A stretch of DNA of 64,000 bases from Hortaea werneckii (lineage: Eukaryota > Ascomycota > Dothideomycetes > Mycosphaerellales > Teratosphaeriaceae), in NCBI GenBank assembly GCA_037044905.1, contig JBAOKB010000075.1, positions 1 to 64,000 of the forward strand. Reading direction: 5' to 3'. A program made the position numbers and the translations under genes. Of this stretch, positions 1 to 8,004 are shown in pieces; the stretch's first letter is position 1; each line of letters opens with the position of its first letter. Below the pieces are notes generated by a model that saw nothing but the letters and a program-made list of their open reading frames with translations, had not been told where the DNA came from and made no database searches.

Positions 1-46
1 ATTGCTAAGGTTAAACGTAACTTGGTTTGTTCCCTGAACAGCACCT
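1..46. other. Untrimmed Nanopore native-barcode adapter (barcode 08)
   Basis: Four blocks abut exactly: ATTGCT (1-6, tail of the ONT ligation adapter), AAGGTTAA (7-14, barcode 5' flank), a 24-nt block (15-38, starting ACGTAACTTGG and ending CCCTGAA) that I recognise from memory as native barcode 08, and CAGCACCT (39-46, barcode 3' flank). Telomere repeat starts at the next base. This is sequencing adapter, not biology, and it shows that a read ended at the physical chromosome end. Confidence 0.95.
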
Positions 47-173
47 AACCCTAACCCTAACCCTAACCCTAACCCTAACCCTAACCCTAACCCTAACCCT
101 AACCCTAACCCTAACCCTAACCCTAACCCTAACCCTAACCCTAACCCTAACCCTAACCCTAACCCTAACCCTA
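47..173. repeat. Telomere, (CCCTAA)n
   Basis: About 21 uninterrupted CCCTAA units on the + strand, the orientation expected for a left chromosome end (TTAGGG on the 3'-ending strand). The tract is perfectly homogeneous and ends at ...CCCTAT, where subtelomeric sequence begins. The length in the assembly may be shorter than in the cell. Confidence 0.98.
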
Positions 174-299
174 TGCCTCCGGCGGCCCTGGCGTCGGCGC
201 CCTGAACGGCTTCCCCTTTCCTTTTCTCTCTCTTTTTCCTCCCGACAATTGGAACCCTCTTGCCTCCGGCGGCCCTGGCGTCGGCGCCCTGAACGGCTT
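174..299. repeat. Subtelomeric 39-bp direct repeat, two copies
   Basis: An identical 39-bp GC-rich element (starts TGCCTCCGGCGG, ends GAACGGCTT) occurs at 174-212 and 261-299, an 87-bp period. The sequence between and after the copies is pyrimidine-rich. The first copy directly abuts the telomere. Confidence 0.9.
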
Positions 300-341
300 G
301 CTCTCTCTTTTACATTTCACTAACATTTCGCCCTGTACTAG

Positions 342-355
342 CTAACCCTAACCCT
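342..355. repeat. Interstitial telomere tract, distal side of the helicase
   Basis: CTAACCCTAACCCT, just over two CCCTAA units in the same orientation as the terminal telomere, between the 39-bp repeats and the 3' end of the helicase gene. Confidence 0.8.
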
Positions 356-388
356 CAGCCTCCTTCCTCCCTCCTGCCCTCTTCTATC

Positions 389-3300
389 TCAGCTTATATG
401 ATACACCATTCTCACCAACTCGTTCGTTTCCATCATGTTCGTCGCCCGCTTCCGGATCACCCACCTCCATAGTCGGCCCCATTCGTCCTCTTCCAACCCT
501 CCCCCCTCCCAAAATCCCAAACTCCTCTCCATCTCCCCCTCTACCCACCCCCACTCCCACTCCTTTCCCTCCCTCTCTTCCCTCCCCCACATCCTTTGGC
601 TGATTACCGCCCCTCCTATGTCCTCCATCACTCCCTTGTATTGGCATCCTGCCCCCGCAACTCCGCTTCGCTGATATCCTGCCGTTTTACTCCCGCACGC
701 CGCCGTCTTCTCTTCCCATCTTTGACATATGCTCTGCGGCACCCAGCAGAAATTGCACCCGCTGAATCGAGCCATCTGTAGCCGCTTCATCCTCTTCTTC
801 ACTTCCGCCATCCTCTCCCCTGCCTCCTTCCCGTGCCCTCTGCACTCTTCCCACCCTCGAGCCCTTTTCGCCCGTTGTATCTGCCCTTGCGCCCAGCACA
901 CCGAACACCCTACCTTCGTCCAATCCTCTAGCCTCTTCACCATCTCGTCTCTGTCTATCTCTCTGCTAGCCCTCTCCGCTAACCTCGACCTCTTCTGCGC
1001 TTGCACTCTTTCTCCCTCTCTACTCATTCCTGTCCTCGCCTCGTTTATGCTTCGCTCCCTCTCCTCTCTCTCTCCTATACTTCTTGCCCTCTTTAGCCCT
1101 CTTCCTTCCTCTGCTGCCTCTTCACACTCATCCCCAGCTTCGGCCAACCCTGACCCTGATTCTCCCTCGTCGTCAACGTTGTCCGTACCTAACTCTGAGC
1201 CTCTCGGTGTTCCATCCTCGCTACCTTGTTCCATCGGCTCTGACCCTGACCCGTCTGCTTCCTCTTGCTCCCTCCTTCTATGCTGCTGTGATGGAACGAA
1301 CCCCCCTGTCCTCACTACAACCCTCGCCCTCCTTCCCGTTCTTGTTAACCCTCTACATACATCACACACTTTCTCTCCGTTCTCGCATCCGATCCTGTCC
1401 GCCCTCCCATCCATCTCCCTGTCTAACACAACCCTCCTACACTTCTCCCCTTCCAGATATTCGTGCATCCCCCTTTCCATCACGAATCCCTTCTCCAAGA
1501 TTTTCCGACCCCCTACTGTGTTGTAGCCTCTCATTAAGATCGCCTCGCTTGCCTCTCCATCTCTTCCTGCCCTTCCACTTTCCTGTGCGTAATCCCTCAC
1601 CAATTCCTTCACTCCCACGTGTACCACCACCCTGATGTGTGGTGCATCCACCCCCATTCCCATCGCTGTCGTCGCCGCGAACACTCTGTGCGTCCCCTTG
1701 ACCAGCTGTTCCAGAATCTTCCTTTTCATTTCTTCGTCTCCGACCCTCCTGTAGTACACTGGACACCTCAGCACTTCTCCAATCTTCTTGCACTGCTCTA
1801 CCCTCCGGCAGTACACTATGATCTGTCCCTCCTCGTGTTCTTCCAGTTTCTTTCTTACCAACTCCGCTACCCTCTCCTCTTCTTCTCGCCGGTCGTACTC
1901 GACCACCTGGTAAGCGATGTTCCTCCTCGTCGTCGAGTCTCTTATCATCCGTACCGTCCTCTTCTCCAAGCCCATCGCTTCGAGCCAGCTCGACTCTTCC
2001 TTCGGTGGCAACGTTGCCGTGAGATACACCATCTGGCATCCCTTCCTGGCGAACTCCGCTAGCTCGAGCACTTTCGGCCTCCATGTCTCTGTCGAGTCCA
2101 GAACGATGTGGCTCTCGTCGACTACTATCCTGTCTAGCTCTCCGGTAGCTAGCTTGTCGTTGATGAACCTGTTGAACGCCTTCGTTACTGCGCTCTCGGG
2201 TGTTACTAGCACGATCCTCGCGTGCCTGGCGCTCTGGTCGGGCCATCTCCCGGCGTTGAGTCCGATCTCCTTGCATCTCCTCTCTAGATCGCTCCTTAGC
2301 GATATCAACGGCACCACTACCACCGTCACCCCTCCGACTGAGCAGAATGCCGGTAGCATGAACATCAGACTCTTGCCTCCTCCGGTCCTCATGACCATTA
2401 CTACCTTCGGCTCGCCCGATACGATTGCCTTTAGCCCTTCCAGTTGTGAGCCTCTAAATGAAGCGTTCGGCCCCAGCATTTCCCTCAGACTCACGTTCAA
2501 GTCTGCCCTCCTCAACTTCGCCCACCTCTCTTCTTCTACCATCTTCCTGTATTTCTCCAGATCGATCGTCGGCTTTCCATTACCTGTCGCAGTGGACGGC
2601 CACCTGATGAAGTGGTGCCATGACACGCTCACCTTTCTGAACGATGCCTGCTCGGACTGCGTGCTGAACGGGTTCTCTGTCGTCAAGATCCCGTAGATCA
2701 ACTCTTCCATCCTTTTACTGTGTCCGGATTGCATCTGCCTATCTTCTGTTGTTACTCCTTCGTACAACCGATCGAGCTGTTTTGTCACTTCTTCCTCTGG
2801 GCAGTGTACCCTTTGGATGGCTGGGTATAGCTGCCTCCATGTCGACGGCGTTACAAAGAATCCGGCCTGGCATTTTGATAGCTCCCTCTTCATCACCCTC
2901 TTCAGCCTCTCTGTGTTCCAGAAGCCGTCTATGCTGAGTGCCTGCAGCTTGCCCTCTTTCGCTTTTCCTCCATTCCTCGGCCTGCTTCGCGCCTCCCTCC
3001 CACTGACCATCCGATCTCCTGCCGTTCCTTCGTCATCACCTCCATCCGCCTCGCTTTCACTGCTCGGGCTTGTGCTCGATTCGCTCTCGCTTCCTGAACT
3101 GCCCTCTTCCCCGTCGCTTTCCCTTCCTCCTTCTTCGCTCCCACTCTCCTCCTCCTCCCTGACTCCGTCGACCTCGCCTTCCCATTTCTTTTCCGGCTCC
3201 GGCTCCCACAGATATTTGCTGAAGTCGAACTCGCCCCTGACTTCCCACCTGAGCATGTGCACGAACGGTTCCACTAGCCACAAATGGTACACCAACAGCT

Positions 3301-5005
3301 TTCCCACCTCTTGCGGCAGATACCTGTGGATTATCTTCGCTTCGCCGCTCTTGCTGTAGCCTTTGTGGTAGCCCGTCACCAGCTCGACCATGCCATTGTC
3401 AACAAAAACACCCCTCTGCGCTCGCGCACTCTCTCCGTTCTCGGTCCTGATGCTGACAACTTCCGTCCCTCTGGCTGGAGCTCCCCCTGCCATGTGACAC
3501 AACACTATCAGCTCCTCCTTGAACAGAGTCACCTCCCGGAAGTACTGCTCCACCTTGGTCGTGTTCCACTTTAGCTCACTCCTGTCCCTCACTTCACTCA
3601 TGTCGATATTTTGTAGAAAGTACTTGGTTATTCGGTCCTCTCTCATGGCCCGGCTCCACAACCACTTCCTGCTCTCCACGTCTTTCCCGTCCGGCCTCCT
3701 GACTCTGCCCAAGACTTCATCGTTTCTCTCATCGTCCAAGAAGCTCCAACCCTCGGTGAGATCGCTTGGGTTGTCGAACAGTCTGTCCAGATGCAAGATC
3801 GGCAGTTCCTCCTCTTGCTGTAAGAACATCAACCGCTTCGTGAGCCTCCCCAGACACCTTTCCCACAGCGAGTGTAGTGCATCTCTGAGATCTCCCATGC
3901 TGAAGCTGATCTTGTCGATGGCGACCTGTTGGCATCTGTTCATCCAAGTGACCCGTGCCCCGGCTTTCTCCGTGAACCTGATCCTCATTCCAAAAGTCTT
4001 CATGTGCAAGACCCTGTCCATCGGGCTCGCTGGTCCCCCGTATTCCTGAAGACACAACAGCCTGGGCACCATATCGTGCACCCCTTCTACAATGCTGACC
4101 GCTTCTTTTCTCGCCTCACTCTCACCTATCCCGGCTCCGATCAGCCGGTCGATGTCGTCTTGCCTCTGCTTGTAAGCCATGAACACCACCAGAGCCTTAC
4201 AGACCGTGACGATGGCCGCCAGCTTCGGCGTGAAGTTGAACACGCTTACCCATCCTGCGTCTTCGGTGTCCAAGCCGAGAACTGCCAATGCGGACAGAAA
4301 GCCGCTTTGGAACTCGTCGTCTAGCAGCTCCTGGTCGAGCATGCTGGCCCAGAAAAGAACGATGGACCATTGTAACTCGTCTTCGCAGACCTTTCTGGCT
4401 CCCTTGTCTAGAGCGGCGGTCTCTCGTCTGGCGAGACTTTGCATTGCTCCTAGCCTCCTCGCTTGCCCATCCGTCAACGTGTAGTCTGGCTTGTTCTCCC
4501 ATGTCTGACTCCTCCAAAGATATCTTAGCATTGATACCCAGACCCTGGAGTATTTCTTCTTCGTACTGGCCTCGTGTTTGCTGTAGAATGGAGTCTCGTT
4601 GTTCGCGGCCCCGGTTTCCTTCCTGTTCACGTAGTGAAGAGCGGACCTTGGGATCGTCCGCGGACTGCTAACGTCCATGGCCTTCTTGATCACCCTGCCG
4701 GTCGCTCTGCAAGCTCTCTCGATCGCCTCCTCTTCTTCATCCACGCTCTCTATCCCCCGCTCGTCCGCCTTAAGCTTTGGCGCCGCACTTAGACTAGCCC
4801 GTAGCTCTTCTTTCTCAAACCTAGCCAGATGGTGAGCCCAGCTGGTGTGTTCCAGCCATGGATCCATTTCAGACCTGACATTGCTGACGTTCACCTTCCT
4901 GTAATGGTGCGCCTCCCGCAGCTTCCTCTTGAGTCCATCGGCTACCTCATCTGTCAACTTCTGCGCCCTGTCCTCGGGCTCGCAGCCATGACCGCCTCCT
5001 AGCAT
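389..5005 (-). CDS. Telomere-linked RecQ-type helicase (TLH)
   Basis: Large superfamily-2 DNA helicase of the kind found in fungal subtelomeres; the family is thought to act in telomere maintenance or spread with chromosome ends. The frame is open for 1,538 codons from the first ATG (5005); a GTG at 5026 is not a likely start. Helicase motifs are clear: Walker A TGGGKS (Lys about 878), DESH box (962-965), LTATLPP, and the RecQ motif ESGRAGRDG near 1145. About 510-771 looks like a tyrosine-recombinase fold: GGAPARGTEV with Arg 512, a later GHS (His 762) and a Tyr at 771. An acidic Ser/Glu-rich linker precedes the helicase, and Cys pairs recur near the C-terminus. The gene points towards the telomere and ends about 215 bp from it. 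The long intact frame argues against RIP damage. An in-frame OrsD ORF lies upstream, separated by stops. Confidence 0.9.
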   Translation of the reverse strand: MLGGGHGCEPEDRAQKLTDEVADGLKRKLREAHHYRKVNVSNVRSEMDPWLEHTSWAHHLARFEKEELRASLSAAPKLKADERGIESVDEEEEAIERACRATGRVIKKAMDVSSPRTIPRSALHYVNRKETGAANNETPFYSKHEASTKKKYSRVWVSMLRYLWRSQTWENKPDYTLTDGQARRLGAMQSLARRETAALDKGARKVCEDELQWSIVLFWASMLDQELLDDEFQSGFLSALAVLGLDTEDAGWVSVFNFTPKLAAIVTVCKALVVFMAYKQRQDDIDRLIGAGIGESEARKEAVSIVEGVHDMVPRLLCLQEYGGPASPMDRVLHMKTFGMRIRFTEKAGARVTWMNRCQQVAIDKISFSMGDLRDALHSLWERCLGRLTKRLMFLQQEEELPILHLDRLFDNPSDLTEGWSFLDDERNDEVLGRVRRPDGKDVESRKWLWSRAMREDRITKYFLQNIDMSEVRDRSELKWNTTKVEQYFREVTLFKEELIVLCHMAGGAPARGTEVVSIRTENGESARAQRGVFVDNGMVELVTGYHKGYSKSGEAKIIHRYLPQEVGKLLVYHLWLVEPFVHMLRWEVRGEFDFSKYLWEPEPEKKWEGEVDGVREEEESGSEEGGRESDGEEGSSGSESESSTSPSSESEADGGDDEGTAGDRMVSGREARSRPRNGGKAKEGKLQALSIDGFWNTERLKRVMKRELSKCQAGFFVTPSTWRQLYPAIQRVHCPEEEVTKQLDRLYEGVTTEDRQMQSGHSKRMEELIYGILTTENPFSTQSEQASFRKVSVSWHHFIRWPSTATGNGKPTIDLEKYRKMVEEERWAKLRRADLNVSLREMLGPNASFRGSQLEGLKAIVSGEPKVVMVMRTGGGKSLMFMLPAFCSVGGVTVVVVPLISLRSDLERRCKEIGLNAGRWPDQSARHARIVLVTPESAVTKAFNRFINDKLATGELDRIVVDESHIVLDSTETWRPKVLELAEFARKGCQMVYLTATLPPKEESSWLEAMGLEKRTVRMIRDSTTRRNIAYQVVEYDRREEEERVAELVRKKLEEHEEGQIIVYCRRVEQCKKIGEVLRCPVYYRRVGDEEMKRKILEQLVKGTHRVFAATTAMGMGVDAPHIRVVVHVGVKELVRDYAQESGRAGRDGEASEAILMRGYNTVGGRKILEKGFVMERGMHEYLEGEKCRRVVLDREMDGRADRIGCENGEKVCDVCRGLTRTGRRARVVVRTGGFVPSQQHRRREQEEADGSGSEPMEQGSEDGTPRGSELGTDNVDDEGESGSGLAEAGDECEEAAEEGRGLKRARSIGEREERERSINEARTGMSREGERVQAQKRSRLAERASREIDRDEMVKRLEDWTKVGCSVCWAQGQIQRAKRARGWEECRGHGKEAGERMAEVKKRMKRLQMARFSGCNFCWVPQSICQRWEEKTAACGSKTAGYQRSGVAGAGCQYKGVMEDIGGAVISQRMWGREEREGKEWEWGWVEGEMERSLGFWEGGGLEEDEWGRLWRWVIRKRATNMMETNELVRMVYHIS

Positions 5006-5092
5006 CCGTGGCGCTAGCGGTAGCACTTTAAAGAGCTTAGTCCACTGCGCATACTTAAAGAATCTCTAACAGTAGTGACCTTCCGTGAACGG

Positions 5093-5491
5093 CTAGTTTG
5101 CGGCGGGTCGACTCCTCAAACTCCCTCGACCTCCTCTGCTTTTGGCGCTGTTCCAGCCGTGTTCCTTTCTACAGTGCGCCTCGATCCCCTTTTTACTCTC
5201 CCTTAGCAACCCGCACGCTTTGCACTGTGAGCATTGCTCGATGACCGGGCCGAGCTCCTGGATCGCTTCCTGTTCGGCGGCGGGGTACACGACGTCTTCT
5301 GACCTATAAGCGACGTGGTCGAGTTTTTCCACTTGTTCGATTATTCCTTTCCTAGTGCTCACTGTTAGCGTCTGGTGACTTTGGCTGAGATGCGCCTTGA
5401 TTTGGTCTGGAACCACTGCAAACTTGCAATCTCTACAAACGATGATTTGAAAATTCTGGAAGTGTACGAACAGACTCTCAAAAGCGTCCAT
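5093..5491 (-). CDS. OrsD/DUF3505-type zinc-finger ORF, probable detached 5' part of the helicase gene
   Basis: 132 codons with two zinc-finger-like clusters in the arrangement of the OrsD (DUF3505) domain: CRDCKF...HLSQSH at about 19-39 and CSQCKAC...HCRKEH at about 86-110. In fungi this domain is often found at the N-terminus of helicase-like proteins. It lies in the same frame as the helicase downstream. Between them are an in-frame TAG (5093-5095), a second TAG (5066-5068) and then an open frame into the helicase. I found no intron with good consensus that removes both stops. It may be a separate small gene, a 5' exon with unusual splicing, or the disabled N-terminus of the helicase. Function unknown; DNA binding is an inference. 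Confidence 0.6.
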   Translation of the reverse strand: MDAFESLFVHFQNFQIIVCRDCKFAVVPDQIKAHLSQSHQTLTVSTRKGIIEQVEKLDHVAYRSEDVVYPAAEQEAIQELGPVIEQCSQCKACGLLRESKKGIEAHCRKEHGWNSAKSRGGRGSLRSRPAAN

Positions 5492-6077
5492 GGTGTATTA
5501 GCTGTCGAGCAACGTGTCTGTCCTGATGTTTCGGTCGGCGGCCTCGCCTGGGCTCAGCTGCACCGACCCCTGTCACAGAATTTTCGCGATCCCTGTCGCG
5601 ATGGCGCGGTCACACATGATGGGGTTGAACGTTAGCTACATGCTACAAGAGTCGGTGGTCTTGCTGGGTGCTTTTCTGCACCTTTGTTGGTGTATTTCTA
5701 TCTACCCTACCTCTTCGCGAGCGTCCAGCCTGCGCTTCCGGCGGTCCCTCAATTCCAGCCGAACCGCCGTTACGCCCGCCGACCCTAACCCTAAGCCTTT
5801 GCGAGCGGAACTTCACACAGAATGTCGGGATTTTCGAACCGCGATAACAATTCACCACGCGGGTCTCCCGCTCCGATGTTGAAAACTCACGAGTAAAGTG
5901 CCTACGGATTGGAAACTCACCGAGTTTGAAACGATTCCGACCGGTACTTTTCATTCCTTCTGCCCCCGGTTTTTCATGGAATCTGCCCCCTCCGGCGAAT
6001 TCGGTGGCCCGTGCCCCCCACGCATTATCATGGAATCCGCCCCGGATTCTTTGAAGGATTGAGGGTAGGCAGTTGAT
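5492..6077. other. Non-coding subtelomeric junction region
   Basis: No convincing gene. It contains the interstitial telomere tract at 5782-5794 and a 16-bp element, TCATGGAATYYGCCCC, at 5974-5989 and 6028-6043, with a degenerate third copy at about 5950-5965. The overlapping open frames here show no recognisable domain. Confidence 0.6.
5782..5794. repeat. Interstitial telomere tract, proximal side of the helicase
   Basis: ACCCTAACCCTAA, two units in the terminal-telomere orientation, about 290 bp upstream of the OrsD ORF. With the tract at 342-355 it brackets the helicase module. Confidence 0.8.
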
Positions 6078-6204
6078 CGTGTTTGAAACCGGCATTGTGG
6101 ATCGTTGGTGAGATGCTAAAGGATATTCCGTTGCCAAATATATAGAACTCTCTGGAGGCGGCGGTACCATCAATGTCTTTTACGGTCGAAGTCATTGTCG
6201 CCAT
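6078..6204 (-). pseudogene. 5' stub of a shikimate-dehydrogenase-like gene, truncated
   Basis: From an ATG at 6204 the frame reads a short leader and then FYIFGNGISFSISPTIHNAG, the N-terminal substrate-binding signature of shikimate dehydrogenases (the family pattern is G-x-x-I-S-x-S-x-S-P-x-x-H-N). Similarity continues to about GFKHDQLP (residue 46) and stops near 6078. The frame then runs 12 codons through unrelated sequence to a TGA. The Lys, Asp and NAD-binding parts are absent. The stub faces the telomere and lies beside the intact quinate/shikimate dehydrogenase, so it is probably another member of the pathway cut by the event that placed the TLH module here. The domain call is firm; the break history is inference. 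Confidence 0.75.
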
Positions 6205-6688
6205 GCCGAATGGCACTTGAATAAATGGCTTCCGAGTTGCAAGGGCTAAGAGCCAACAGCACATCGAGCAAACCTACTTCCAAGTAACATGGCGGTAGTC
6301 GGCACCGAAGAGCTTTAGCAGTGCGGCAATTAACTTTTCCTAAAAGCCGCACACCACAAGTTGGCATCCGCATAGTAAGATTCGCAGCACCGGCTTAATA
6401 CTTTCCCGAGTGCATCGAGGTCACGGAAGAGGGCGGTATATTTATACCAAATGGGGTTATCAGTATCTATGCGTTTATTGCCGCCCGGGGTTAATAACAG
6501 CTGCATTGAGATCTTCAAAGACGCAGAACCGCTTTCCCATCTATATACCTACACTAATTATTTTCACTTGGCAACCTAAGAATGAAAGGCTGTGTTGAAA
6601 TGCTTCGATTGGGACTTCGATCTGTCACTTTCAATTTCCAAGTTGATCTCGACAACGCATTTACGTGGCTGCTACATTTTTCTTTTCT

Positions 6689-7624
6689 TTACGAGAAGTC
6701 TACGGCCTCCACTCCGTAATTGATGCCCGGACTAGATTTTGCCTCGTCGTTCAAGACATCCCACGCTTCTCTCGCCAGATCCGCACTAATGACTTTCGCA
6801 TCAGTACCTGGGCTAAACCACACTCTGTACTGCTCTTGTATCTGGTGCCCAATGATGTCCGTGCCGGCCACCGTGGCCCAGGAGTATTGCTTAGCAAGTT
6901 GGATCTTCCTAGTCTCGATTGGTTTGAAGCACATGTCCAAAAAGACTCCTGGGGCCTTGGCGGATGCCATGAAGTGATCGAAGATTCTGAACGCTACCCT
7001 TTCAGGTTCGGATTGCGGTTGGAAGTCGGGAACTGTGCCTACAATGTAGTAAGGTGTCTCCAGGGTTTGCGCCTGTTGAACGCTGGTAATGTGTGTCATC
7101 CTGGTTCCAATCGCTGATCTCATCTTGGCAGTATCTTGCTCAAGTGCCTCCACTTCCTTGTCATCGCGGTTGACGACGTAAATCTCAGGACACTTGAGAT
7201 GAACTGATAGAGCATAAACTGCTGCTCTACTTGCACCGCCCGCGCCAAAAATCAGTGCTGGTTTTCCGGCTCCTCGACTATCAGCGGCAGATAGACTGCC
7301 CAGAACGCCTCGCCAGTCCGTGTTCGATCCTATGAGACGCCCATCCTGAGAAATGAAGACGTTGTTGCAGGCTCCGATGGTTGCAACAAGCTCGTCAGTC
7401 TCGTCAAGCAGATCTACGACTGATTGCTTGTAGGGCATAGTGATGACAGCCCCGCCAAAATCTGGACTTTTCAAGAGCTTATTGACATCGTCGAGTGTTT
7501 GTGCTTCAGTAGCGTGAAAAACGTATGGCTGCTGCAGTCTTTTGCAAATGTGATTGTGCATGACCGGTGCAATGCTGTGGCCGACACCAATGCCGATGAG
7601 ATGGAGGTTCCTTTGTGAAGACAT
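6689..7624 (-). CDS. qutB: Quinate/shikimate 5-dehydrogenase (QutB-like)
   Basis: NAD-dependent enzyme that would oxidise quinate to 3-dehydroquinate (or shikimate to 3-dehydroshikimate), the entry step of quinate catabolism in the cytosol. It has 311 residues, near the usual QutB size, with no intron. GVGHSIAPVMHN (about 13-24) is the substrate loop, MPYKQSV holds the catalytic Lys, NTDWRG holds the partner Asp, and GAGGASRAAVY is the nucleotide-binding loop. The GVGHSIAP form and CFKP near the end fit the fungal quinate type better than the biosynthetic enzyme. It is divergent from the dehydratase gene at 8005 with a 380-bp shared promoter. Whether quinate or shikimate is preferred cannot be read from sequence. 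Confidence 0.88.
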   Translation of the reverse strand: MSSQRNLHLIGIGVGHSIAPVMHNHICKRLQQPYVFHATEAQTLDDVNKLLKSPDFGGAVITMPYKQSVVDLLDETDELVATIGACNNVFISQDGRLIGSNTDWRGVLGSLSAADSRGAGKPALIFGAGGASRAAVYALSVHLKCPEIYVVNRDDKEVEALEQDTAKMRSAIGTRMTHITSVQQAQTLETPYYIVGTVPDFQPQSEPERVAFRIFDHFMASAKAPGVFLDMCFKPIETRKIQLAKQYSWATVAGTDIIGHQIQEQYRVWFSPGTDAKVISADLAREAWDVLNDEAKSSPGINYGVEAVDFS

Positions 7625-8004
7625 GCTGACTGCACGTTATCCCGTACTATTGTGAGGTACATAGCAGAACTTTGTCCATATCAATTCGCAGCCCATTGAT
7701 ATGTGGAAGGTGTCCGCCGGAAAAGGCATTTTGCGGGCGAGCGTTTGCTTTACGAGGCCGCTGGACGAAGTTGCAGTGCTGTTCGGAGACCGATGGCGGC
7801 TCAGCCTTTTGCCGACAGCTGCCCCTCCACTCGTAAACGCTTAGCGAGTAGAACAGAACATGTCAGACATCAACTCTGCCGCCACATACGAATCTCTTCC
7901 GGTTCTGAAAACGATTGAATAGTTTCAACATATCACCAAGCTCAGATCCCGTCCATTGTCAGAGACTACGCCGACAGCATCGCTTCCTTGTCCTTTTCGC
8001 CAGT
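7625..8004. promoter_or_regulatory. Shared divergent promoter with a CGG-N3-CCG site
   Basis: A 380-bp gap between two divergently transcribed pathway genes. CGGAGACCG (7784-7792) is an inverted CGG-N3-CCG repeat, a typical shape for Zn2Cys6 regulator sites, and is a candidate for the cluster's own activator. GCCGGAAAAGGC at 7716-7727 recurs exactly at 9457-9468. Binding is inferred, not shown. Confidence 0.45.

Noticed and set aside
27..323. 98-codon frame with a long Leu-Thr repeat
   Set aside because: It is the translation of adapter plus telomere and the 39-bp repeats, not a gene.
729..1526. 265-codon frame and several others on the + strand inside the helicase
   Set aside because: They are antisense to an intact helicase coding frame and arise from its purine-rich codon use; no domain was seen.
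5643..6173. 176-codon minus-strand frame in the junction region
   Set aside because: It overlaps the dehydrogenase stub in another frame and has no domain or ATG-supported homology.
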